Assembly (NCBI GenBank): GCA_006503535.1
Contig: QYRS01000009.1
Coordinates: 744,001 to 808,000, forward strand
Direction: 5' to 3'
DNA length: 64,000 nucleotides
DNA from: Arthrinium phaeospermum
Taxonomy: Eukaryota > Ascomycota > Sordariomycetes > Amphisphaeriales > Apiosporaceae
The translations under genes were made by a program, and so were the position numbers. Of the stretch, positions 35,963-47,663 are shown piece by piece (position 1 is the first letter of the stretch; the number at the start of each line of letters is the position of its first letter). The notes below the pieces were generated by a model. That model ran no database searches. It saw nothing but the letters and a program-made list of their open reading frames with translations, and was not told the DNA's origin.

Positions 35963-38900
35963 GGGAGTCATCATGTTACCCATACCTGGGGGAATAGGCG
36001 CTATGCGAGTGATGGTTTGACACGTTATTAGGGCGCCTTAGATCGGCTGACGTCACAGCCGAGATGCGAGCGCGTTAATGGCTTGCATACCAGTAGGTAA
36101 GCACTTGTTGCACGGGCGAGGCGCCGGTCCAAAGCCACTCAGCAAACTGGCATCCCAAAATCCATTTCGGGGCTGATGCACGTGAGACAAGAAGCCATCA
36201 TCCGAAATTGTTAGAATTTCTGTTGCCCAAGTGTCGAATAACTTGTGTTCGTGCTTCTGTTCGTGCCATGGACATCCCTTCTTTCGAAGAAACCCTGCCG
36301 CCGGCAATGCGTACATACATATCTCGGCGGACAAAGGAAAACCCTGCGTCATTGTACCTAGCGAAAACTTAACTAGATGATGAGAGTTTGCGACCGCATC
36401 CCGCAGAGCGTTACCAGGCTACCGGAATTCGGCCAACAACCGGATGCATCGGTATTGCTTATTAGAAGCAGAAATCCTCTCAGCTTGCAAGTCAGCAGCA
36501 GCTGTAGCAGGGGAAGCTTGTTCACTGCCGGAATGCTCGGCGATCAAAAGCGAAAGCGAGTGCGCCTGGTCACTTGTTTGGCTGCTTGGCGGCTTGGCCC
36601 TGTGGTTCTGTTGGTCATCAAAATCCGATCCCGTACGCTTGCACTTACAGGGTAGCGAAATATGTGCTGCCGTCTGCCAGTGCCTACTCCGTACATGTAC
36701 TTGGTATGCAGACTAGGTATGTAGATGGATGCTTGATTAGTCTAGGCAGTCGATGGTCCTGTCTCCTCTGTCTCGCCTTCTGCTGCAGGGCTGATGCATC
36801 TTCCACCATGGCCTTGTGACTGTTGCCATGGCGGGGCAGATTCATCAGCATCTCTGAATCTGGCGGTGACACACCCCCATTTACCACACATCTCGCGACA
36901 TCGCCCAAGCTCCCGTGCTATTAGCGCCTAGCTTGGGCTAACCCACCTTCTTAGCGATACGCGCCTGGCTTTGATAGGCAATAGTAAGTTCTGTCTACAT
37001 CATCCAGCATCTTGACCGTACATTGCTCCATATGTTTCGAAAAAGGGAATGCATATCGACCGTTCTGCAGAACATATGTCCGGTGGAGGAGTCGTCAGTA
37101 AACGTCTGCGAATAGTGGATGGTCCACTGTAGCTGTCGTCTCGTGTCATGTTACCTGCATGCAATGAAGTTGGTGGGCTGCCACTGGCCCAAGCCATGTT
37201 GGTGGTGGCTCGATCATCCAGATCCATGAAGCTGTTTTTGCCGCCGGTGCCTCAATGCTACATACAGCTGTACGACTTCTTTTTTCCTATTACAGCCGTG
37301 GGCGAGGCCAGAACCGGGGTCGCACTCTTACCCGTTTCTGACAGGGGCGATCAAGTGGGGTTGGGTTGTTTGGTCGCCAAGTCGCATCCAACTACCCTGC
37401 GAGCGATGGAGATGTCCACCACCCCTTCTCTCGCACCCGGCGCCGAAAACCTTCTCAAAGCGAAACCCGAGAAGCGCAAGCTCCAGTCGCACTGGAATCA
37501 CTTTGATGAAAATACGAACGATGTTTGTCGTTGTCTGCCCATGTTCTGTCCGTGTTATTGAGAGAGAGAGCATGGCCAACTTGAGCATGTTTCACATGTG
37601 TGCCTCACCAGGTGCTGTTGGACCCCTTGGGCTCGCCTGGATGGGATTCAGGACATGCAGGAGGAACACACATAATTCCTGGGTCGAATCCATCAGGACT
37701 CGGTTTCGGACTTAGGAGAATGACACAGCAAGTCGGCCGATTTAGAGTTATCGCGTGTGCGACTGTATACTCGCGACGTATATTTGATAAGCGAAGGGAG
37801 GGTTTGTCTCTGTACGGCGTAATGCACATGCGCATGCGCCGAAGAGTCATCGGTCTGCTTACACCTACATCGTAGGCATCTACAAGTTGTCGCCGACCAG
37901 TGGGATCATGTCGTATGTTGGGGTTAAGTGCTGAATGCGCACCGACAGTTCATCTTGCATCAGAAGCGCTTCAACGTCGCGAATAAGGCGATACCCTGGA
38001 TCTGCCCTTGGTGCATGGCGTGCATACTAGCTCGTAGTAGCGTCGCTCTCGAAGAGGAAATAACTCTGTAAGCGGCGGTTGATGGTTGCACATGAGCAGC
38101 GTGTGACTGGCAGTTGCAATCGTATAGTAAGATATTTATAATTCCCAACCGTAGATCATAGCCGGAAATTTGGCACGTACCGAGGGTTGCGCACAGAAAC
38201 GGCTACCCTTGTCTGTGTACCGGCATCAATTCGAGGTGCCTGCCGCACACCCACGGAGTAAACCAGTCACCACTCTGCGCTAATGGCCCGTGGGCCTTGG
38301 TGCATAAGGCCCCAAGGTTGGTTGATGCGGTGGAATTTGTCCCCAATGCAGTTTAGGTCAGCACTGGTCTCCCTGCCTGAAAGCGTTATTATGTCCGATC
38401 AACCGATGCAATTTGAGGCAAGGACAGGACTCCTGCAAATTTGTTTGACTCGGCATCTTGATCAGAAATTTGGGTCAAGATCATGGGGTGAACGGATGTC
38501 GGCACACCGTAGGTATCTGTCACGTACAGCAGTTGGCAGTTGTACTTGCGGCTGTTGGTTTCTGTTAGATCATATGTGACGACTTACTGGCGGTTGTCCG
38601 CGTCACACACTTCGTGGACAATCGAATAACTATCGATTCATCTACATCAATATCCGTATCTGGGAGGAATCTGACTAAGAGTAACCGCTCCCCCCTTACC
38701 TCGAGCGGGAGTCGGGAACCAGCCGGAGAATGGGAAACATGCCGCCAATGTATTGGATCAGGATCACTGTTACTTAAGAGTTACCCAGCCTTGGGCGAGT
38801 GTCCAACCACTCTGCCCAGCGGCTCCGTGTGGATAGGTCGGGATTGCCAAGACTCCTTGGTGCTTACCCGAAAGACATAGGTACTGGACTACGTCAGCGC

Positions 38901-40087
38901 GAGTGAGATCCCTCTCCTTGGCGAGCGATGCAATCTCCTTCGCGTTTGTCATCTCACACTGGACTGGATGGACAGACCGGTGTGACTGGGTTTCGCCATG
39001 GAGGAAGCTCATGATTGCGAGAGCGAGCGAGAAAGAAAGAGAAATGGAGATATCGCCATTGGTCGGTCGTTGGATGTCAGGCTGCAAAACTGGAAGGCTT
39101 ACCCGGACACAAGGTGGAGTAAGTGACTGACCTTCTTTGACTCCACTGCCTCACTCCCTCATCCAACATAATCCGTTCTAAATTGTCCCGCCCACCCCCC
39201 ATACCACCAGACCGCATTCAGATCCCAATCCACTTGCACCTATCATCCACATACCGCCTGTTTTTTCTTTCTGCGTCAAGCCGACCACAGCGACGGCCAA
39301 AAAAAAAACAATAGTAGATTCCGGAAGCCTCGGATCTACAGCTAGTGACATGCTTATTCAAGAGTATCGACACAAGTTATGTACAGCACAGCGGTACAAG
39401 TGCCAATCATAACACCCATATTCCCCATACAAATCCATCAAATCGGTCATGATCGAACGGGCGAGGAAAACGAATCGCCCTTTTGCGAAAGGCCGAGCTT
39501 GTCGGTGGTCTGACTTCTGCGCCGAGATCGAAAACATCGTGCCCGTTCATTCCCACACCCCACCGACAACCGACCTCGCTGGCGCTTCCCCAAACTCCCA
39601 TAATACTGGTACCTTTCGGAGAGTGGGCATTTGTAATATGACACGCCCACCCTGAAAGTACATGCATACACTGTACTTCTTGTCGCCCTCTCCCCCATAA
39701 AAGCCTTGTCACCACCCTCCCTTTCCGGTGCTTGGCTTCTAGGCGTATTGGCGTGTGCTCTTGGTGTTGATCCCAAGACTTTAAAAAGTAATCCCGAGGA
39801 AGCCGCTTCCTAGTAGAAGAAGGCCTGGTCCCCTCGTCCAAGTTGTCGTAAACTTCATTGGCGTTTCTTGTCTTTTCCCTGCCTGTCCTCGTCGGCAGCT
39901 GTACCTTGAATCTTTTGGAAGCTTGGATGACCCTGGTGGTGACTAAGTCGGTAATCATACCAGTCGCGTGGTGATATACTCCATTCCTAATCCGCAAGCT
40001 CTTCGAGAATATTCGTTATACACACCTCGACCGCCACCTGAACACCGTCCCCGACGCCCGGGCGTAGCAACCTCCCCAAACTCTACC
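35963..40087. other. 4.1-kb gene-poor region
   Basis: Only short unsupported open frames on both strands. An A-rich run lies near 39299-39310. A D-arm-like fragment near 38790-38835 does not fold into a tRNA. The last few hundred bases should be the leader of the YTP1-like gene. Confidence 0.45.
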
Positions 40088-42216
40088 ATGGCAAGGTCGA
40101 CGACAACATCAACGGCGCTGTCGCTGCTTGCGACCGCCGCCATACTAGGCGCTCTCCCCGCTGTGCTGGCGCATGGCGACGATGAGGGCGAGGGAATGGC
40201 CGCGCCTCAGGAAGATCAGAAGCTGGACTCCTACCCACCGACCTACTTCTCGCACCCTGAACACCGGGGCGTCATGTATGCGCACATCGTGCTCATGGTC
40301 CTCGGCTGGGTATTTGTGTTGCCGATAGGTGAGCCGCCACTTCGCAAATCCCTGCGATCTCTTAAGTCTGACTAACACGCGCCACCAGCTGTCATGTTCT
40401 CGATCGCGCGGTCACGATACACACTTCTCACCCAGTTCGTCTTCCTCGTAACGAATGCGCTCGGCGTCGTACTCGGCATCAGCTACAACGCCAGCACGCC
40501 CGACCTATACCCCAACAATGCGCACCACAAGATCGGCTGGGTCGCAACATGGATGATGTGCGCCCAGGTGCTCATCAGCCTGATCGGACGAGTGGCGGGA
40601 GTCATGAGCGGCCAGGAACAGAACAACAAGGAAGAGCGACAAGCCTTTATCCCGGTGTCGACCCAAAACATGGAGGAACACCTGCGCGGAAACGGCACGC
40701 TATACCACCACCACAAGTACAGTTACTCGAACGATAGCGGACAAGGCACGGAGCCCGGCACCGAATCCCTGCGCAGCGACTCGCTCTCGTCTGGGCAGGA
40801 GTCGCCTGCCGAGACGAGCCACCACCCGCGCATGGATTACGATGATGATGACCTCGAATTCAAGGAGGTGGAGATGAAGGCTCCTGCTCCCCCGAGCAAC
40901 TCGTTGGTCGCCAAGATTGCTGGCAAGATCTCGTCTCGCGCCTGGAAGTTCCTGTTGTTGGGTTACAACATCATCGACAGGACCAGTCTGATTCTTGGGT
41001 ATATCGCATTGACTACGGGCATTGTGGCGTGGGCGCGTTTCTTTGTAAGTTGTCGCATTGCGTATTGCGTCGCAATTTGCATCACCATTGCATCATGACT
41101 AATAAGGGGTGAACAGGAGGGACACGAAGTCTTCGGCGGCTTAGCCCATTGGATCAAAGGTGGCGTTTTCTTCTGGTTGGGTCTGTTCTACTTGGGTAGA
41201 TGGGCCGGCAGCTTCGGAGAGCTCGGTTGGGTAAGTCGCATGTCGGAGACACTCCGTCCAATGAGATCGTGCAACCAACTAACCCCTGACTTCCCCCAGG
41301 CATGGAATGTGCGACCCAAACAGACCACCCCGAAATGGAGGCCATCCGCGGAATTCGTCGAGGGAGGCCTCATCTTCTTTTACGGATCTACCAACATCTT
41401 TTTGGAGCATCTTGGCAACGCTGGCCAGGCGTTCAGCGCTCAGGATCTGGAGCATGTTTCCATCACCGTGTTGTTCATTGGCGGAGGCCTGGTAAGTTTT
41501 AAGCTTCTGACATCCGTTAGATGAAACTACATACTAACTCCCCGGTGTAGTTGGCTATGCTCGTCGAGTCCACTCGCATCCGTGAGCTGCTGAACATGAC
41601 CGTGTCCGAGGCCGCCGAGGCGCACCCGGACCACACGCACACCGACGAGGACCGCGACGCCTTGCGGGCCCCCAAGCAGTACGAGTTCTCGATCAACCCG
41701 ATCCCGGCCCTGGTCATCATGTTGACCGGCATCATGATGAGCTCGCACACGCAGCAGTCAATGCTCTCGAGCATGGTGCACAAGCAGTGGGGCAACCTGC
41801 TGACGGCGGCGGCGTTCGCGCGCGGCTTCACCTACGTGCTGCTATACCTCAAGCCCCCGACGTCCGTCATGCCTTCCCGCCCCCCGACCGAGCTGTTGAC
41901 GTCGTTTGGCTTGATTGCGGGTGGTGTCATTTTCTGCGCAAGTGTATGTATCCATCCCCCTTCTCAGACAACAGGCAGGCAACCTGTTGAGAGTCATGTT
42001 TCGTACACACAACTAACACTTCTTCCCCAATAACAGAGCAGCGATACCATCGCGGGCATGGTCCACTACGACCTCGACGAGATGTTCGTGTATACCGTGA
42101 CGATGGGGTGCGTCGGCATGCTCATGGCGTGGGTGATTGTGGTGCTGGCGCTCAAGGGCTGGGCCGTCCGCAGGGAGAAGGGTCCGTCGAAGAGTGCGTG
42201 GATCGCACAAGTTTAA
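40088..42216 (+). CDS. YTP1-like multi-pass membrane protein
   Basis: Exons are 40088-40328, 40389-41044, 41117-41230, 41300-41491, 41551-41943 and 42037-42216, giving about 591 residues. The start is followed by a signal peptide (about residues 1-29, ending AVLA|HGDD). Next is a DUF2427-like membrane region (about 55-160: RGVMYAHIVLMVLGWVFVLP through HHKIGWVATWMM), an acidic serine-rich hydrophilic loop (about 170-255) and then the YTP1 C-terminal domain with further membrane segments, including EGHEVFGGLAHWIKGG and EGGLIFFYGSTNIFLEHLG, both family hallmarks. The conserved histidines resemble those of haem- or metal-binding membrane proteins. The function of Ytp1 is not established. All five introns are 56-93 nt. 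Confidence 0.88.
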
Positions 42217-43109
42217 CACGGCGAAGAGACGAGAAAGAAAAAAAAAAATACAACGATCTTGAAAGAAGAGACGAATGAAGCATACACGAAACGACTAGAA
42301 TGCGTTTGTATCGCATGCATGCATGACTGGATGGGCATTGCGAAGGGTGTCATTCAAAGGGTTTTCCTTCTGGTGGCACTTGATCTTTTTATATTTCTCT
42401 TTCGGGCGTTCTTGTTATATACCCTCTCCCCTATTCATATATCTATCACCACCCTCCTCGTTTCTTTCGCATGGGTATGATTACATGTCATCCCCATGCG
42501 ATGATGGCGACGACGGTTGGGCTCATCATTTTCTGGCGGGCATTTACGGATTCTGCACTTTCATTACTACATACTACCATCACATCACGGCTTTGATACC
42601 CCCCAAACGCAACACAGAGGAAAGAAGGAAGGAGGACTTCTGCATAGAGGAGGATGATTCGGGGTTTTTGGTTTGTTATTTCTCATTTGTTTGGGCTTCT
42701 AGTATTCGTGGGAGGGGCTGGGATGGAGAAAAGGGAGCAGGTATGGAGGAAGAGACGGGGGGCCGGGCAGTGATTAGACGAAGACGAATTCTATACCAAC
42801 CGACTTGCATAACTTGAAGCCAGTATAACTATGTAATATTATCCATGCCGGTCGGTGCCCTTAGGTTTCGAAGTAAAGGGGGAGAAATGCATGATGGTCA
42901 TGATACCTGTGGTAGAAGTTGCTGAACCCAATTTGACATCCTCCTTAGACGCAATCATATGGGATATCAAAGGAACCGCTGTCAGAGACGAACCAGCCTT
43001 GTCATACATGTTTCCATGACGATTGAGCTAACTATGTAAATGATGTTACATGCGGTGAAGTGTTAATCCGCCTCCCCTCTGTGGTGATTCCTTGAAGCAG
43101 CTGACCCCT
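42217..43109. other. Convergent intergenic region
   Basis: Between the YTP1-like stop and the HIT gene stop. It has an A-run at about 42239-42248 and GCATGCATGCATG near 42315, with no gene. Confidence 0.5.
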
Positions 43110-44053
43110 TTACATCTTCGACTTGAGCTCCTCGTGATACTTCTTCAGCTCCTCCATATCGGCGGACTTGGTGGGCCAGCCGACACCCAGACCCTCCTCC
43201 TCGTTGGGCTTGGGGATCTTTGGCAGTTCGTGTTAGTCTTCTAGCTTCTACACCGCTGCCGTCTGACAGAGCGATAGGGAAGGGATGGATGGGACTTACC
43301 ATGTGGAAATGGACGTGGTCGACGACCTGGTGCGCGATGCGGCCATTGTTCTGCAGCACGTTGTAGTCGGTCGAGCCGGTGGCGGTGGCCAGCTTCTTGA
43401 CGACGACGAGGATCTCGCCGAGGTGCTCGTCGGGGATGTCCTGGAGGGTCTTGCCGTGGTACTTGGGGATGACGAGCTGTGGGTTGGTGTTTCAGGAGTC
43501 AGTTGACTGTCCAAAGAACCGCTGTATGCGCGGTGGGGATGGAGGGGCATATATATGATCCAGCTACAGGTGACGAGCAGAGCAATGATACGAGAGAGGA
43601 AACGCAAGAGTATTCCATGTGTGAAGGATTACTGGGTTGAGGGAGCGAGACTTACACAGTGCCCCTTGCTCAGGGGGCCGATGTCAAGGAAGGCATAGGT
43701 CTTGTCGCTGTCGTACAGCTTAAACGAGGGGATGTCTCCTGTTGAAGGTCGGCAATGTGAGTCAACTCATGTCCAGTTATATACAACATTGATACGGGCC
43801 CGCTTTGAAACCCCAACTCGACACAAGAGGAACAAACGAGGAGAGACATCTTTGGGATATGTATCCAATTCGGGGGGCGGATGAGAATGAGGACCTTGAT
43901 GACTCTCCCCGTTGTGGCGGCTGCCGCCTGCGCCGGGGAGCCACCCGATCTCTCATGGATCGTCCCGCATTAGCTCCCGCAAGATGGGAAAAGTCACGTA
44001 CCCTTGATGATCTTGCAGAAGATGCAGTTGGAGTCGCTGTGAGTGGCGGCCAT
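43110..44053 (-). CDS. HIT-family nucleotide hydrolase (Hint/Hnt1 type)
   Basis: Histidine-triad protein expected to hydrolyse adenosine phosphoramidates. Exons are 44002-44053, 43656-43738, 43300-43476 and 43110-43217, giving 139 residues, as usual for Hint. The N-terminus has CIFCKIIKGDIPSF, with the two-cysteine motif common to this branch. Residues 99-103 are HVHFH, the catalytic triad, followed by IPKP. The third intron falls right after the triad. The C-terminal helix ends EELKKYHEELKSKM. Starts at the first ATG; the next gene is far away on the right. Confidence 0.93.
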
Positions 44054-45018
44054 TTTGTTGACTGATGACGAGAATCCACGAACGCAAGGTGGGAATTTCG
44101 GGACTATTCTGTTGACCGGTCATGCATTAGTTTCAGTGTTGGGATGTACGAGAGCCCATGGCTCGCCTCTCTCATAGCTTGCACACACGTACCTTGTCTT
44201 ACAATGAGTTGCTGGGTTTCCTAGAGGAGCGAGAATAGCAGTAGCACTTCTCAGAATGGAACGGAACTTTGAAGAAGGCCTCAGGAAGGACATGGAATTA
44301 GCTCGGGGTGAATATGGGGCGAATAAGATGTCACGAAGCAGCGAGCGAAGTATATATGTAACCGGGCAAGCAGCAGCAAGCTGTGGAGGGGTAGGTACGC
44401 TGCAGGGAAGCGACGATGATGAGGGGCACTGGGGAGAGCTCTCGGAGCTTCGGGGAGCTTGGACCACCTCGCTTTACAGGGGTTCGGTTATCTCAGAAGG
44501 TCTGCCATTGAGCATGGATGTATGCAAGACTTGGAACATCATTACCTTCACGATGGAGTTATACTGATGTGATTGGAGATCTGGGTATACCTCTGACTGA
44601 AGGCCTATATATCAACTATATACCTAAAGCACCGTAACTCCAATAGTAGCTGGTCCATCCGAGCTCCCAAGATGGAACCCCACCGAGTCTTTCCTCTTCG
44701 TCCGACGCCGCCTTGGACAGTAGTGACATCAAATGGATACCGGAATAACCAGGTTAATTGCCTACCTAATGCTTAAAGCACTCAACTGGAATAATCAGTA
44801 ATAATTAAGTACACAACGGAGGTATATAAGTATTCAATTACGCGAGTGTAATAATTGCCCGATTACTCCTACCAGCACCATTATTGAATCTATTGCCAGC
44901 TGTCGGGAGAAGCCTGGCTGTTTATTTGGTCCGGTGTCTTGTTGATGTTCCTTCTGCCTTGGACACCCGTTTCGCGTATTGCATCGCATCTTCTCTTCTT
45001 TACCATGATGACCTTCCG
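44054..45018. other. Intergenic region upstream of HIT gene
   Basis: No supported gene. A TATATAAG element lies at about 44823-44830. Confidence 0.45.
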
Positions 45019-45162
45019 ATGAAGTGCTACATATTTGCGCTTCTTGTAATTTCAGTGCCCGGAGCCTTCCACTCTTCCACAACCGACTCTACTACCACCT
45101 TCCGTAAACATAGAAATGCCAACGATGCAATTCGAGTCTGTTCAGCCAACGAGGTGAACTAG
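45019..45162 (+). CDS. Possible small secreted peptide, 47 aa
   Basis: The frame MKCYIFALLVISVPGAF starts with a clear hydrophobic signal-peptide-like segment followed by a polar threonine/serine-rich tail. A TATATAAG box lies about 190 bases upstream. The frame ends at TAG 45160-45162 and continues open for a further 100 codons after it. That could mean a stop-interrupted longer gene or chance. It lies beside two decayed genes. No family is recognised. Confidence 0.2.
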   Translation: MKCYIFALLVISVPGAFHSSTTDSTTTFRKHRNANDAIRVCSANEVN

Positions 45163-45428
45163 GCCATCGTCGGGGTAAAGACCCGGGGCAACAATATAGC
45201 AGCTCCTGGGGTAGCACGCCGCAACGGGGCGTGGTCGGCAGTGGCCATCCCCATTGGCTCCTTCTCCAGCGAACGCCACAATGTCGGCGATTTCTTGAGG
45301 TGTTGTTGCGGCTGTCTTCCTCTTAGAGCCGTATTTTGGAGTTGGCGAAAGGAAGATGTTCGGGAGGGGGTAGGGAAACACCAAAATCTCTCTGTGTGTG
45401 GAGTGTTCTGCTCCAGGACGTCTGAATG

Positions 45429-45800
45429 CTATGAGAGACAGTCGCCTATCTCGTATTTAGTTGAGGAGGTGCAGAGTTGGTTGCCCAGCTGTAGCAGCAT
45501 AGCGACCCCTGTTTCGTAGTTCTCTCGGATGTAAAGGGGCAATTCCTCAGCAGCGGGCTCGGCCGATAGGTCTCGCATGTTCTACGGTGTTTCCAAAAAG
45601 TCTTCTGGCGTGTTGCGGCTTTCTTTCTCGGAACGGTAGGCGGTAATGCACCGGTGTAGCTGGCTCGATAAGGCTGCGGTGGAGATGGCGTAGACGCCTG
45701 ATGCAGATTCGTATAAAGGCGACTCGAAGATGCTCCACCGGATAGCTTCTTGAAATCGCAGTGGTCTTCTCCGAGTCGCGTTTTTGCTCCTCTTCGGCAT
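45429..45800 (-). pseudogene. Stop-interrupted reading frame, family unknown
   Basis: One frame runs from an ATG at 45800 to TAG at 45429-45431, with a single in-frame TAG at 45582-45584. Both sides look coding: upstream FQEAIRWSIFESPLYESASG, downstream LPLYIRENYETGVAMLLQLG. No splice pair that removes the stop was found. It could be the decayed 3' part of the AlkB-like pseudogene, or a separate relic. I cannot name a domain. Confidence 0.35.
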
Positions 45801-46079
45801 CCCGCGCGATCCATCTTCGCATGGAACCAGCAGAGGAGCCGCCGAGTTCGTCGGATCAGTCCAAGTCGAGGAAGTAAGAAAAAGAAAAAGAAAACGGGAC
45901 ATGTGGCAAAGGGGTGTGCGCGAAGGATTACGACACCCGATCGTAGCTGTCCGCGCTGAGATTGTTGTTGAGAGGTGTTAGGGTCGGGTTCGCCGTCCTC
46001 GCGGTTGAACATGCGAATAACCACTTCGTCAGCTAGAGGCCTCCAGACCTTTCCACGGGAGACCGGTGAGATGGGAGAC

Positions 46080-46629
46080 GAGAGACACGCGTATCAAGAT
46101 GCCGAGTATCGGAAGTGAGCGTCGAGGGGCGAGGCCTTTCTCGCCGTCGCTGTGCCAGTTCATGCTCATTTTCGGATAGTTGCCGATAGCGAGTCCCTCG
46201 TTGAACTCAGGCCTGGCACCGAGTATCTTCTCGATGACCGACGCCAGCTCTTCTCTCAGCTGCCGTATGACCTCTTTCGACTCATCTTCGCCAGATACGG
46301 TTCACCGTAGTTGGTTGCAGCGAAGTTGGTGAGCTTGCCGGTGACCTTGGCTCTCACAATGCATCGCTTGAGCGGTATGGTCCCATCATACTCTTATAAC
46401 CATTTGGGCGGTTGACGACGCCGACTCGGCACCAAGGAACTGAAGGTGGGGATGTGCTCCCTGCTGAGAAAACGACCGTCGGCGCCATAGTAGTCGACGG
46501 TGCAGTGGACTCTCCTGTCGCTGAAGCTCGTGTGCCATCCGTTGCTAGAAACTGTGTCAGTGAATGGGCGGCAGTAAGGGATGTCACCAACTTACACCAC
46601 GGAGGCTGGAACAGAACTAGGAGGCGCAT
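46080..46629 (-). pseudogene. AlkB-like 2-oxoglutarate/Fe(II) oxygenase, decayed
   Basis: From an ATG at 46629, exon 1 (46596-46629) and a canonical 43-nt GTAAGT...CACAG intron (46553-46595 region) lead into a frame reading FSSNGWHTSFSDRRVHC. The frame then meets TAA at 46394-46396, continues as IPLKRCIVRAKVTGKLTNFA, shifts by one base near 46290, and resumes as VIRQLREELASVIEKIL. It then shows GLAIGNYPKMSMNWHSDGEK, the iron-binding H-x-D box (His-Ser-Asp) of fungal AlkB-like oxygenases. After GLAP the expected beta-strand core is lost, consistent with a deletion near 46108, and the distal iron ligand and the arginine box are not found. Intact members act on methylated nucleic acid or protein; this copy cannot encode a full enzyme. 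Confidence 0.7.
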
Positions 46630-47663
46630 ACGAGACTCGGAGCGCTGGCTCTGGCCTCAACGGTGAAGAAGAGGGGGCGTGTGCTAAGGGATCCAGCCTT
46701 TTGGGATAGATTTACGAGTTCAACTCTGCTGCAGGGAAATGAGCAATGTGGGCGAGAGAGGTGAAATATATAGGGAGCCTATGGTGAATGTATGAAGTTC
46801 ACTGAATGATGCCGGGTGTTCTGTGTTATATTTTACTTACTTATTATATAGAACGGTCTTGTCACAAGTTTATCGAAGTGTCCGTTTGTCTTGACCAAAG
46901 TGCGGCGTGCAGATGGACAATTAGGAAACGATGTATGAGACATTGATGCTGTGTTTTACTTCAGAAATAGCATATTCTCTAGGGACGCAAAACAGGATTT
47001 GGTGGTGTTATGGTCGGTGTTGGTCTATATCCGTCCGTAAAGAGGGTGGTAGCAACTTCGTGTGGTTTGGATATCAAACTATTGGCCAAATGCACCATGG
47101 TCACCAAGAACTACATAGCCCATAGCCGTCTATACCCGTACATACAATCAGTCGGAAGCCAACACAGCTGTTCGACCTGTTTGCCAGAACCCGTTGGTTT
47201 GTATGCATGGCCATTGCGCCTTCAACGTGGAGAGCATTCCCGACCCCTTACCAGCATACTGGCAAGAAGCAAGCACATCGGGTTCTTACATTGGCGTATC
47301 CCCAAAACCAAATCTCGTCGCACAGCAATCCAGTGTCCCAGAAGAATTGCCATTTGTCATGTCTCCATAATGCAATCTAAACGTTCATCGTGTATTGTAC
47401 AGGGGTATCAGCGTATACAAGCAGCAGCAACAAACAGTTCCTACTCCCCAAGCCATGCCATGCCAAACCCTTCTCAATGCTCCTGAAAATGCCATCAACA
47501 ATCGCCTAACAAATGCTCACTGCCTGAACGCAGTCCAATCAATCTACCAACCGGGGGACAGCTGGGGAATCCCCGGGTAGACAGACGCGCGAACCAAACC
47601 AGACCAGAATCTAATGTACAAACTCCAGACTCATCCTCATTGGGGACGGGACCTCATGTCGGC
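46630..47663. other. Intergenic region
   Basis: No supported gene. It separates the AlkB-like pseudogene from the stop codon of the SprT/HMG gene. Confidence 0.5.

Noticed and set aside
38790..38850. Serine/leucine tRNA D-arm-like stretch
   Set aside because: Only the CAGAGTGGTT box resembles a tRNA; no T arm, anticodon arm or acceptor stem is present.
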